NCBI RefSeq assembly: GCF_049116215.1
Contig: NZ_JAGDZB010000003.1
Location: 806,001 to 870,000, forward strand
Direction: 5' to 3'
Length of the DNA stretch: 64,000 nucleotides
DNA from: Shimia sp049116215
GTDB lineage: Bacteria; Pseudomonadota; Alphaproteobacteria; Rhodobacterales; Rhodobacteraceae
The notes below the pieces were generated by a model. The model ran no database searches and had not been told where the DNA came from. It saw only the letters and a program-made list of their open reading frames with translations. Positions 45,122-52,865 of this stretch are shown piece after piece (within the stretch, counting starts at the first letter, position 1; every line of letters begins with the position of its first letter). A program made the position numbers and the translations under genes.

Positions 45122-46043
45122 TGCCCTGCCCTTTTTCGTTGAAGTACCAATCGGCTTTGACGGACTGCCAGCCGCGTTCCTCGGCGAGTCCTAGGGCGTC
45201 AGAGGCATCGCCACCTCTGGCCTCGATTTGGCGTAGCTGCTCGGCCAGTCGCTTGGCCGCCGTGACCGTGAGTGGTTTTTTGATCTTCCGGCGATAGGCG
45301 ACGAAACTAGACACCGCATCGAGGCCAGCGAACCGCGTTAGCGCATCGCTGATCTTTTGCCCTTCACTAATATTATTAACTTTATTGGATGGTTTATTTT
45401 GGTTTGGGTGACACTCTGTCGGGGGTACCGGTGACACTGTGTCGGGGGTGCCCGCCGAGGGGTGACACACTGTCGTATCTTGGGGTGACACACTGTCGGG
45501 GGTCACAGTCATGGGGTGACACTCTGTCGGGGGTACCGGTGACACACTGTCAGGGGTCTCGTCTGTGGGGTGACAGCCTGTCGGGGGTACCGGTGACACT
45601 CTGTCAGGGGTCTCGTCCGTGGGGTGACAGCCTGTCGGGGGTACCGGTGACACACCGTCGGGGGTAACGGCCATGGGGTGACAGACTGTCGGGGGTTGGG
45701 GTGACATACCGTCGGGGGTCGAATGCCGACCCGCCACCGATTTGCCGCCTGCATTTGGACAACTGGACACAACGCTTAAGCAAATTCTGTACTCGACTGT
45801 GAAGCCGTTTCTGTGTCTTCGCTTGCCTACTTCCTCGATGAAGCCTGCGCTTTCGAGTGCGGAGATTTGCCGCTGAACAGTGCGCTCTGTGGTCTCTAAT
45901 TCTCTCGCCATTGTGCCCTTGGAAGCCCATATCCCCTGCCCTTCGTCGCTGGCGATATCGCCCATCAACAGGATTACGGACTTGGCTGTCAGTCCGACGC
46001 CGAGGTTCTTGCTTCGAAGGATTGAGGTGACGAGGTTGCTCAT
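45006..46043 (-). CDS. Replication initiator-like protein with helix-turn-helix and iteron repeats
   Basis: A 345-residue protein from ATG 46043 (ATGA overlap with the gene before). Residues 1-90 form a helix-turn-helix domain (KGTMARELETTERTVQRQI, SAGFIEEVGKRRH), as in phage O-type initiators. Residues about 107-212 are a chain of repeats of the type TPDxVSPxPPTxCHP, encoded by 12 iteron-like DNA repeats. The C-terminal third is helical. A protein that binds iterons inside its own gene is the lambda O arrangement. Replication role is inferred. Confidence 0.72.
   Translation of the reverse strand: MSNLVTSILRSKNLGVGLTAKSVILLMGDIASDEGQGIWASKGTMARELETTERTVQRQISALESAGFIEEVGKRRHRNGFTVEYRICLSVVSSCPNAGGKSVAGRHSTPDGMSPQPPTVCHPMAVTPDGVSPVPPTGCHPTDETPDRVSPVPPTGCHPTDETPDSVSPVPPTECHPMTVTPDSVSPQDTTVCHPSAGTPDTVSPVPPTECHPNQNKPSNKVNNISEGQKISDALTRFAGLDAVSSFVAYRRKIKKPLTVTAAKRLAEQLRQIEARGGDASDALGLAEERGWQSVKADWYFNEKGQGNDQRSRSSFQASNTDPTTDAIAIAARSRRPSGPDRVRG
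45406..45720. repeat. Twelve iteron-like repeats inside the initiator-like gene
   Basis: About twelve copies of GGTGACACNCTGTCGGGGGT, spaced 23-31 bases. Each unit contains the palindrome GACA-NNN-TGTC. Alternate spacers (ACC or longer, ending in T before GGGG) give two unit lengths. They are in frame and so also encode the Pro-rich linker of the protein. They are good candidates for the phage replication origin. Confidence 0.75.
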
Positions 46044-46267
46044 CTCTCCACCCAACGCCATTCCTGAGGCTCCAAGTCCTCAAACAGGCCCGGCGAAACA
46101 GCTTCCATTTCTGACGTCAGCTTGTGGTAAGTGGCCGTGGTCACACGCCCGCCTCCGGACAAAAAGTAGACCGGCTTATCTGTCGCGCTGTCGCCCACTG
46201 GAAGTGAGCAGAGCAGCGTTTCACCTTCCTTGAGGCGGCGCATAACCTCTTTCTGGATAACTGCCAT
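46040..46267 (-). CDS. Small hypothetical phage protein
   Basis: A 75-residue protein from ATG 46267 (ATGA overlap with the upstream stop). Soluble, alpha-beta (PVYFLSGGGRVTTATYHKL). It is coupled at both ends to its neighbours. Not recognised. Confidence 0.65.
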   Translation of the reverse strand: MAVIQKEVMRRLKEGETLLCSLPVGDSATDKPVYFLSGGGRVTTATYHKLTSEMEAVSPGLFEDLEPQEWRWVER

Positions 46268-46455
46268 CACCTCGCCTCCAGCCTACCGAGGGCTATCGCT
46301 AGCCGCTTTCTGATTGATTTTGTTCTGGAAGACTTGGGTGCCACACACGGGCATTCATTGAGCGCTACGCGTAACCCATGCACTTCGGTCAGCGGGATGC
46401 GTATTACGGCATACCCGTCTTCTGAAGTGAGTTTGGGGCGTAGCGGCTCAGACAT
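46267..46455 (-). CDS. Small hypothetical phage protein
   Basis: A 62-residue basic protein (SEDGYAVIRIPLTEVHGL) whose start shares one base with the stop of the CII-like gene. Part of the compact leftward early operon. Not recognised. Confidence 0.6.
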   Translation of the reverse strand: MSEPLRPKLTSEDGYAVIRIPLTEVHGLRVALNECPCVAPKSSRTKSIRKRLAIALGRLEAR

Positions 46456-46886
46456 TACGCCTTCAACTTCTCGATTGTGGAAAGCGCGGTCTCTCCAGCG
46501 TGAAGCATTTCTTCCACTTCAACACGAGCTTCTGCCATGGATTTGGGATCGCCGGTCTCAGCCGCAAGGATCAGCGCGTTTACAGCCTCACCAGCCTCCT
46601 TGCCGACTTCACCAGCAAGCCGCGTTATTGACTGGCCTTCTTTTGCGGCAACGCGGTCTTCGACTTCCTTGGCGCGCAGTTTTGTAAACCGATAGTCGCC
46701 TGTCGCGTCCTCCAGAGCATAGACGTACAACATCGGCACTGCGGCAAAACCGTTCTGGATCCGAGAGATCGTCCCCTTGGAGATTTCATGCCCTAGCAAC
46801 GCAGAAACCGTGGCACAGGCGGCCTCTACCCCACCAGTTTTGCTGACAAGGCGGCGGAACATGTTGGCGTACAGAAGATCAGACAT
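46455..46886 (-). CDS. Phage regulator, CII-like
   Basis: A 143-residue protein with an N-terminal helix-turn-helix (ANMFRRLVSKTGGVEAACATV, GHEISKGTISRIQNG) like the phage regulatory CII-type family, and a long helical C-terminus for oligomer formation. It is the second leftward gene after the Cro-like gene, the usual place for CII. It probably helps set lysis or lysogeny. Confidence 0.7.
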   Translation of the reverse strand: MSDLLYANMFRRLVSKTGGVEAACATVSALLGHEISKGTISRIQNGFAAVPMLYVYALEDATGDYRFTKLRAKEVEDRVAAKEGQSITRLAGEVGKEAGEAVNALILAAETGDPKSMAEARVEVEEMLHAGETALSTIEKLKA

Positions 46887-47017
46887 TTTAAAACCCGTTT
46901 TTGTTGTGAAGGGAGTGCCGTGCGTGCAGTTTGAGAGGGAGAAAACCTCTTAAAAAACAGCTTGTGTCAGGCACATCAGCAACTTCTGGAATGTGGATAG
47001 GGATATTTGCGAGTACA

Positions 47018-47254
47018 TCATCGGTTGGCTGTCCCGTCACAGGACCGAAAAAAGTCTTCTGGACTGAGACATGCTCCGAGAACATGCGCGTCTCTGAGAA
47101 GAACTTGTGCATGCTTCATGGGAATTACCCCGTCGGTCCCTCCTTTACGTTTAGGAGATCGCCATGCGTAAACACGTGTTCGGTGAATTCCGAGGTGGTC
47201 AGCTACCTTTGCAGGACCACCACATCTCTCAATTATGCTGCTTGCCGGTTCCAT
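47018..47254 (-). CDS. Cro-like small DNA-binding protein
   Basis: A 78-residue protein with the helix-turn-helix CGGPAKVADHLGIHRTRVYAWR, as in Cro and YdaS-type proteins. It is divergent from the repressor-like gene at 47350, with a pair of operators between them. It would open the lytic programme. The 131 bases downstream before the CII-like gene hold no further feature. Confidence 0.78.
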   Translation of the reverse strand: MEPASSIIERCGGPAKVADHLGIHRTRVYAWRSPKRKGGTDGVIPMKHAQVLLRDAHVLGACLSPEDFFRSCDGTANR

Positions 47255-47265
47255 ACCACTTCAAT

Positions 47266-47314
47266 TAGTGATTTTCACTAATTTGGTCAATATATAAATT
47301 AGCGTTTTTCGCGA
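47266..47314. promoter_or_regulatory. Operator pair between the divergent repressor genes
   Basis: TAGTGATTTTCACTA (47266-47280) is a perfect 15-bp palindrome; TAGCGTTTTTCGCGA (47300-47314) is a related, weaker site. Their centres are 34 bases apart. The A/T-rich stretch between them (GGTCAATATATAAATT) may hold overlapping promoters. The same pair, spaced the same way, recurs at 47991-48039. Confidence 0.75.
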
Positions 47315-47349
47315 TACAAGTTCAGACACAAAAAAGCAATTATCGCAGC

Positions 47350-47637
47350 ATGAAAACAGTAAACGCGGAATGGTTGATGGAACGGCTCACCGGTGAACAC
47401 GGGGAACAAACCCGGCTTGCCGAAGCCATGGGTATCGATAGCGACAAGCTGTCAAAAATCCTTAAAGGGAAGCGACGCGTTCAAGCCAAAGAGGTTCCTG
47501 GCGCCCTAGCTTTCTTCCAGAAAGAAGACGACGATCGTTGGGCTGAGTTGATCAAGACAGTCTCTCAACTGGACGAAAACGACCAAACCCTAGTTGAGAC
47601 TTTTGCGCTAAAACTCCTCAAAGCTAAGGGAGCTTAA
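47350..47637 (+). CDS. XRE-type repressor, small CI-like protein
   Basis: A 95-residue protein. Residues about 18-42 are a helix-turn-helix (TRLAEAMGIDSDKLSKILKGKRRV), and the rest is a short helical dimerisation region. It has no S24 peptidase domain, so it cannot be cleaved in the LexA/CI manner; induction must work by another route. It is divergent from the Cro-like gene and likely binds the TAGTG...CACTA sites. Confidence 0.78.
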   Translation: MKTVNAEWLMERLTGEHGEQTRLAEAMGIDSDKLSKILKGKRRVQAKEVPGALAFFQKEDDDRWAELIKTVSQLDENDQTLVETFALKLLKAKGA

Positions 47638-47990
47638 CAAGCTCACGTAATTTGCTGTTTTCAAAAGAATAAGCACCAACGGCCAAGACGTTCCAAGTTG
47701 GTTATTTTTGCTGCTCTTTTGACTTCGTACATTGCTCTAGCATCAGCAGCGTTATGGACAACTCTAGCCCCGCATTCCGCATGCGCTCTCTGCGCGTGCA
47801 TATGAGCTACAAGTTTATTGCGACGGTACATCCCCATGTAACACCGTTACTAACTTCAGTTTCGCAGGGCACGAACAAACACCACGATGGATAAAATCCC
47901 ACCAGCCATCCATGGGCCCAAAGAGTCGGCCCAAGGCTCGGTGTATTTGACAGGCAACCTTTCCGGTCTTGTTAACTGCCCTCCACATTT

Positions 47991-48039
47991 TAGCGTTTTT
48001 CACTATTTTATACTTGACCTATATTAGTGTTTTTCACTA
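47991..48039. promoter_or_regulatory. Second operator pair and promoter of the rightward early operon
   Basis: TAGCGTTTTTCACTA (47991-48005) and TAGTGTTTTTCACTA (48025-48039), again 34 bases between centres. A promoter fits here: TTGACC at 48014-48019 and TACACT at 48038-48043, so the right-hand site covers the -10 region and its occupation would block transcription of 48100 onward. The 350 bases before it (47638-47990) show no supported gene. Confidence 0.72.
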
Positions 48040-48099
48040 CACTACAGTTAGGCCGCCGAAGACGCAGTGGCAGATCGCGGCATCTGGAAAGGTAGTGAA

Positions 48100-48375
48100 A
48101 TGCAGTATCAATCTATCAAAACACCATCTTGGACTAACGCCGAACTCGAGGTCGATGTGACCGATATCTGGGTCGAAGAATTCGATCCGGAAAACGAAAA
48201 CGGCGAAGAAGTCATTGCCTACCTCTCCACCAACACCAGCGGCTTCATCACCGTCGATGGCATCAGCATCGATGATGGCGTGACCAAGATCTACCGCTCC
48301 CGCGAGTGGACGGAAAAGATGATCGGCTTCGACGCAATCAACCGCATTGAGGAAAGCGAGCAAGAGGCTGCGTAA
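48100..48375 (+). CDS. Hypothetical early phage protein
   Basis: A 91-residue very acidic protein (VTDIWVEEFDPENENGEEV) from ATG 48100 behind AAAGGTAG. First gene of the rightward early operon, directly under the second operator pair. The acidity suggests a DNA mimic or an anti-restriction or recombination helper, but there is no motif for it. Confidence 0.65.
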   Translation: MQYQSIKTPSWTNAELEVDVTDIWVEEFDPENENGEEVIAYLSTNTSGFITVDGISIDDGVTKIYRSREWTEKMIGFDAINRIEESEQEAA

Positions 48376-48408
48376 GCCCTGCCCGCTCCAGTTTTGAAGG
48401 AACGAATT

Positions 48409-49113
48409 ATGACATCCAACATCTTGAGCAAAGCGGATCGACGCGCCGCCCCAAACATGGGGCCGCTGTATGCAGCGCTGGCTAAAGCCCAAGGGGAGTT
48501 CCCCGAGATCCCAAAGAACAAGACAGGCCACGGATACAAGTACGCAGACATCGCTGACATTCTCCGCGCCGTGCGCCCTATCCTCTCAAAGAACGGGCTC
48601 TCGATCTTTCAATCGATCGCGGGTGACAAGCTGGAAACCACTGTTGCCCATGAGACTGGCGCAACCCTCGTCAGCCGATACCCTCTTGTCCAGGACGGTA
48701 CAGGTCGCATGAACAACATCCAGAAGGTCGGGGCAGCGCTTACCTATGCACGCCGATACTCTCTGACCGCCTTGATCGGAGTTGCTGCAGACGAAGATGT
48801 CGATGCAGACGACTTGAGTGTCACCGGCCGCAACGAAGGCCGCACAATCTCGAATGGTCTCAAGGACGCTTGGATCGATGGGGTATTGGACAACTTGCCA
48901 GACGACGCGACCGACGCTGAGAAGGCCGACGCGTTTGCCTCGCAGATCATTGCCGACATGCGCGGGATGAAAACCGCGAAAGGCGTCAACAACATCTGGA
49001 ACAAACGCGAGCAGATCATTGAGGCCTTGGACAAGAAGCACAACCACCTGTTCCAAGATGTCTTCGACTGCTTCCAAAGCTGCATGGCTTCTTATGAGGC
49101 GGAGGCTGCCTGA
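48409..49113 (+). CDS. erf: ERF-family single-strand annealing protein
   Basis: A 234-residue protein from ATG 48409 behind AAGGA. The ERF core is clear: LYAALAKAQGEFPEIPKNKTG, YADIADILRAVRPILSKNGL, and KVGAALTYARRYSLTALIG. ERF proteins anneal single strands and circularise or recombine phage DNA. A helical C-terminal half follows. It is in the early operon with the DUF1364 protein, a usual pairing. Confidence 0.9.
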   Translation: MTSNILSKADRRAAPNMGPLYAALAKAQGEFPEIPKNKTGHGYKYADIADILRAVRPILSKNGLSIFQSIAGDKLETTVAHETGATLVSRYPLVQDGTGRMNNIQKVGAALTYARRYSLTALIGVAADEDVDADDLSVTGRNEGRTISNGLKDAWIDGVLDNLPDDATDAEKADAFASQIIADMRGMKTAKGVNNIWNKREQIIEALDKKHNHLFQDVFDCFQSCMASYEAEAA

Positions 49114-49178
49114 CGCGGGCCACGGCCCAAAACCCGCTCCAAACGACATACCCCAATCCCGCTTTAAGGTTTAAAGTC

Positions 49179-49361
49179 ATGCATTTAGAAAACACACCTA
49201 AAGCAGTTGATGAATACCTCTCGCGCGAGGAAGCGGCCATGAAATCGCCACAGGGAGCCAATCATACCGCGCTCTTTGAGGAGGTCGGAAAAGCCTACGG
49301 AATTGATCCAGACGACCTGTCAAACGCGGTCCTTGAACGAACCATCTTGGGAGCAAACTAA
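49179..49361 (+). CDS. Small hypothetical phage protein
   Basis: A 60-residue acidic helical protein behind an AAGG site. Its stop overlaps the next start by one base (TAATG). Not recognised. Confidence 0.6.
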   Translation: MHLENTPKAVDEYLSREEAAMKSPQGANHTALFEEVGKAYGIDPDDLSNAVLERTILGAN

Positions 49362-49846
49362 TGAGCCAGCACCCACTAAACCTACGTCCTGCCAGCATGG
49401 TCATCGATGGTGAGGAATGGGTTCCCAAAACCTATGCCGACGCCCTTGCCGACAAACTGCGCGAACAACAACGCAGCCGCGCCAGCCACAACCAACAGTT
49501 TGCCGAGATCAATGACCTGTGGGCCAATCTCCCCCATCACCAAGCAAGCGCACCTTACGCAAAAAGCGCCGACGCGTTTCGCAAGCACGGCCTGATCGCT
49601 ACCGGTCATTGCGACACAGAGACCATCGTTTTTGAAAGCAAGGCGGCAGCATGTGCAGCCGCACCGGTTATCGCCAATCTGGCGCGCAAGGCGCATGGCT
49701 ACGCCCTCGTCATTGTGCGCAAAAACTTCGTTATCTGCTCCACTCCACACAGCCAAAGCTACAAGGCCATGGGCAAGGAGCGCTTTCAGGCGAGCAAGCA
49801 AGCCGTACTGGATTGGGGTCACAGCATCCTCGGGGTGGCCGCATGA
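49361..49846 (+). CDS. Hypothetical phage early protein
   Basis: A 161-residue protein with a helical N-terminal half and an alpha-beta C-terminal half (GHCDTETIVFESKAAACAAA, HGYALVIVRKNFVICS). It overlaps the next gene by ATGA. The family is not recognised; possibly a DNA metabolism accessory protein by place. Confidence 0.65.
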   Translation: MSQHPLNLRPASMVIDGEEWVPKTYADALADKLREQQRSRASHNQQFAEINDLWANLPHHQASAPYAKSADAFRKHGLIATGHCDTETIVFESKAAACAAAPVIANLARKAHGYALVIVRKNFVICSTPHSQSYKAMGKERFQASKQAVLDWGHSILGVAA

Positions 49847-50202
49847 GCAATCTTTGTGGCCGTCCAATCTACCAGAAGGGCTTGAAGCCCGCTAAATCCA
49901 TGCCGATCCGCAGCGCCTCTGCGCAAGCTGAGTGTACCTTGCGCATTCCAGGCATCTGCACGTTTGACCCGTCGCGGTCGTCCGGCTGCCACGCGCGCTT
50001 CTTCAACTTCGCTGGAGCGGCTCAGAAGGTCGATGATCTCTTCCTGATCGATGGCTGCGACGCCTGCCACAGCATTCTTGATCAGCGGAGCAAATGGGCA
50101 GACGCCGCTCTTGGCTGGGACGACGTCCTAAGAGCCCTAATGCTGTCTCAGCAGCGCCGCCGCGCCTCCGGTCTGATCCTTTTGAGAGGAGAAGCGGCGT
50201 GA
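49843..50202 (+). CDS. DUF1364 putative HNH-like phage nuclease
   Basis: A 119-residue protein (MSNLCGRPIYQKGLK). It has the DUF1364 pattern: ECTLRIPGICTFDPS, GCHARFFNFAGAAQK and DGCDACHSILDQRS, with Cys/His positions as in zinc-bound HNH-like nucleases. It is a normal member of phage early operons and may process recombination or replication intermediates. Confidence 0.8.
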   Translation: MSNLCGRPIYQKGLKPAKSMPIRSASAQAECTLRIPGICTFDPSRSSGCHARFFNFAGAAQKVDDLFLIDGCDACHSILDQRSKWADAALGWDDVLRALMLSQQRRRASGLILLRGEAA

Positions 50203-50327
50203 CGACATTCAAACACCACTTCCGCCTTCAAACAGGCCTCATAGAGCTTCCCAAAAGGCGACTTTCAACGTGTTACCGATCGGTAAGGCGTGATCGAAAA
50301 CACGGCCACGACTGGAACGCGCGGTGA
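50199..50327 (+). CDS. Very small hypothetical protein
   Basis: A 42-residue basic peptide from GTG 50199 (GTGA overlap) with an AGGAG site inside the preceding gene. It ends in an overlap with the next gene. Basic and Arg-rich. Coding status rests on the overlaps and ribosome site. Confidence 0.5.
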   Translation: MTTFKHHFRLQTGLIELPKRRLSTCYRSVRRDRKHGHDWNAR

Positions 50328-50524
50328 GCCGTAACAGACCATCATCCGGCCCATGGGAGCACAAGCCCAAACGGAGACCGGCCCCACACACACGATCCTT
50401 GCTGGCCTTCGCAGTCTGCTTTGGCATCTTCACTGTCTATCTGGCGAACCAAGCGCTGCCACGGATCGCCGAGGCCGCACTTGAGGTGGAAGCCCTTGCA
50501 AAAACACATCGCGAGGGTTGGTGA
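50324..50524 (+). CDS. Small membrane protein of the early operon
   Basis: A 66-residue protein starting at GTG in a GTGA overlap. The N-terminus is basic; one membrane helix (SLLAFAVCFGIFTVYLA) follows. Possibly a superinfection or early membrane protein. No family recognised. Confidence 0.6.
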   Translation: MSRNRPSSGPWEHKPKRRPAPHTRSLLAFAVCFGIFTVYLANQALPRIAEAALEVEALAKTHREGW

Positions 50525-50556
50525 CCTTCCCCGCACTCAAACAATGAGGACCTGAG

Positions 50557-50802
50557 ATGAATGTTCAAACGCAACAGTTGATCGCAGTGGACGCGGATGC
50601 GCTGGAAAGGCTGCACGATCGCTTAGATAGCCTGGAACGCATGCTGTCTACGTCGACTGTCTCACCGCAACCTGAATGGCTTTCCGTCACCGCGGCAGCA
50701 AACCATCTGGAATGTTCCGAAAGCACCATCCGCCGCAAAATCGCTTTGGGAGAGTTTGAGGCAAGGGGCAGCGGCAAGAGCAAACGCGTCCGCATCAGCT
50801 GA
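50557..50802 (+). CDS. Excisionase-like helix-turn-helix protein
   Basis: An 81-residue protein. The C-terminal half has the excisionase/MerR-like DNA-binding motif WLSVTAAANHLECSESTIRRKI with a wing (GEFEARGSGKSKRVRI). It ends the rightward early operon. It may direct excision by the integrase at 56554. A terminase-like or other DNA-binding role is possible. The 290 bases after it hold only a CCAGGT-GAA-ACCTGG palindrome (50978-50992). Confidence 0.72.
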   Translation: MNVQTQQLIAVDADALERLHDRLDSLERMLSTSTVSPQPEWLSVTAAANHLECSESTIRRKIALGEFEARGSGKSKRVRIS

Positions 50803-51092
50803 ATGTACCCCGTCGTCATGCGTCCGTACCCCGTACGTACTGTTTTGGGCGCCCGCCAAGTGGAAAAGTCCAATTGTCGATCATGACCCATTGGACTGAG
50901 GTCGGTTGCGCAACTCAACCGAATGGTTCTTCAGACTCGGAACATGGGACCGAACCACCGCCACTCATGCCAAAGAACCAGGTGAAACCTGGCAGGTCAT
51001 GATCGACACACCGTCTCGGTCCAAGCCGACAGAAAACTGTCGTCTACTGGGCCGAAAGCAAATACAACAAATACGTAATGGAGGGTTGCACA

Positions 51093-51284
51093 ATGGCATT
51101 GTGCGTCTTTTTTGTTTTTAGTGTGTTGGCCGCTTTCTATTCAGGGCATCAACTGACGAACGGAGCAGAGCTTAGTTCCGCCCTAGTCTCATATGCGCTG
51201 ATCGGTGGCGTACTGCCACTTGTCCTGATCGTACTGGCAGCAGTCCGGGAACATTGGATTTTCCAGGGTCGCCGCTTTAAGTAA
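51093..51284 (+). CDS. Small membrane protein
   Basis: A 63-residue protein from ATG 51093 behind GGAGG. Two membrane helices (LCVFFVFSVLAAFYSG, ALIGGVLPLVLIVLAAV). Its stop is one base before the stop of the convergent TPR gene. Function unknown. Confidence 0.6.
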   Translation: MALCVFFVFSVLAAFYSGHQLTNGAELSSALVSYALIGGVLPLVLIVLAAVREHWIFQGRRFK

Positions 51285-52865
51285 TTACTGGCGCTGAAGG
51301 CTGACCCGAGTTCCTTCAAGGCTCTCGATCTCTTCCATCAGCGCTGCCACCAAGCCAGCATCGTACTTACGGCGCTCGTACATTTCTCTAACATCTGGCT
51401 CAAAGGTTAGAAGCTGTTCGTACCTTGCCTGAGCCTCTTCACTACGGCCCAAGATGTTCATACCAATGGCAGTGGCCGCAAGCAGCAGTGGGTTGTTTGA
51501 CCCCTCCAGAGTCGGACTAACCTCTGCTGCCCCTATCCGGTTTCCAATCCCGATTTGAGCGAGGAACACTCCGTAGTTTCTCCAGTGAAGTTGACCAGGG
51601 TTCAGCTCCATCGATCTCTCAAACATCTCCAACGCTTCTGCGTAGTGACCAACGGAAACCAAACGAGAGGCAAACCCTCCCAAGATACTCCCATCAAGGG
51701 GACCAAGCTTTACTGCGAGGTTGCCAGCACTGATCGCCTCAGGGACACTTCCCATCGCAAACAGCACTGTCATCAGAGCGTAGTGGTTGTTGGCGTCAAA
51801 GGGATCGATGTCGATGGCCGTTCTTGCCGCCTCCATTGCGCGGAATAAAGGATCTCCTGGCATGGCGTTACGTTTGTCGCTGTGTTCCTCGCGAAAGATC
51901 AAAGCGAGGTTTGCAAACAGGGTCGCGCTGCGCTCCCCCTTCTCAATCTGCTCCAAGAGACAATCTCGCGCTTCCAAATGCGCTGCATCCGTCTGATTGC
52001 CGAAGTAGGTCTCTGTCAGGTAGCGACAGCGAAATATCGGGCCGAACTCGCCCCGTCTCATGTAGTCTTTTTCAATCACGCCGTTCAACTGTGCGAGGCC
52101 GGACAGCCAGTTCTCAAGATCATCTGCGCTGTCATGGTGGTTTGGCCCAAAAGCAGCCGACGATACGATCTGACCACTCGGAGAATGAATGACCTTGCCC
52201 TGTACGGCCGTGCCATTCTCTGCCTTGGAAAACGAGACCCTGTAATCTGCAGTATCATCTGAAAAGCGATCCAGAACTGTGTAGATGTTTTTGAAGCCAG
52301 ACAGTGTTTCCAGCACATGCGACATCTCCTCCGTTGAGAAGTCACCGGAAACACGCACCATGGGACGATCGACAACCACTCTCTGCGGTTCCATCGACCG
52401 AAGATGAGAAACCAGAAAGACGATCAACCCAACAACCAGGACTGCAGAGCAAACCAGGTAAGCTTGCATGCATAGCCGGCGCCAACGACCGCTATCCTCC
52501 TGTTCAGCAACGCTCTCTAAAGCGCTGATTTGATGGAATTCCGGGCGATAGGTCCCTTTTGGAATTTCAATCTTTAGGCCGGTTTGGTGCGTGTGGTAAA
52601 AAATACTTAAAGCTGTCCGCAGGCGCGCCATTTCGACACGAACAATACTGTCTTCTGATGGATCAAAATCAGCACGTCGATCCAGAACATCAACACCAAT
52701 GGCATATGCTTTTAAGCGGTCGCCATTTCCTTCAACCTCTGCCGCTATCAGATACTCCAGGATCCGGTACTTCCTGGAACCCTTTGCGAATTCTTTGGTG
52801 CTCTGCAAGATTGCAAGATGCTCAGTGATAGCGGCTCTTTGTTCTTCGGAAAAAGGTGTCTTCAT
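51285..52865 (-). CDS. Membrane-anchored TPR protein with a regulator-like N-terminal domain
   Basis: A 526-residue protein. Residues 20-110 are a winged-helix-like domain with the motif GDRLKAYAIGVDVLDRRADFDPSEDSIVRVEMARLR, common at the N-terminus of TPR- or adenylate cyclase-linked sensor proteins of this family. A membrane helix spans 133-154. TPR-like repeats fill about 330-510 (AISAGNLAVKLGPLDG, EALEMFERSMELNPGQ). It is a likely signal-transduction protein; the target is unknown. It lies alone and is not a phage gene by type. Confidence 0.78.
   Translation of the reverse strand: MKTPFSEEQRAAITEHLAILQSTKEFAKGSRKYRILEYLIAAEVEGNGDRLKAYAIGVDVLDRRADFDPSEDSIVRVEMARLRTALSIFYHTHQTGLKIEIPKGTYRPEFHQISALESVAEQEDSGRWRRLCMQAYLVCSAVLVVGLIVFLVSHLRSMEPQRVVVDRPMVRVSGDFSTEEMSHVLETLSGFKNIYTVLDRFSDDTADYRVSFSKAENGTAVQGKVIHSPSGQIVSSAAFGPNHHDSADDLENWLSGLAQLNGVIEKDYMRRGEFGPIFRCRYLTETYFGNQTDAAHLEARDCLLEQIEKGERSATLFANLALIFREEHSDKRNAMPGDPLFRAMEAARTAIDIDPFDANNHYALMTVLFAMGSVPEAISAGNLAVKLGPLDGSILGGFASRLVSVGHYAEALEMFERSMELNPGQLHWRNYGVFLAQIGIGNRIGAAEVSPTLEGSNNPLLLAATAIGMNILGRSEEAQARYEQLLTFEPDVREMYERRKYDAGLVAALMEEIESLEGTRVSLQRQ

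Noticed and set aside
45406..45720. CRISPR-like array
   Set aside because: The repeats are in frame within a coding gene, the gaps between them are short and themselves repetitive, and no cas genes are near.
46888..47112. Leftward frame between the CII-like and Cro-like genes
   Set aside because: It overlaps the Cro-like gene in another register and has no support of its own.
47815..48003. Short leftward gene starting in an operator
   Set aside because: GTG start lies inside an operator site, no ribosome site, and no protein-like features.
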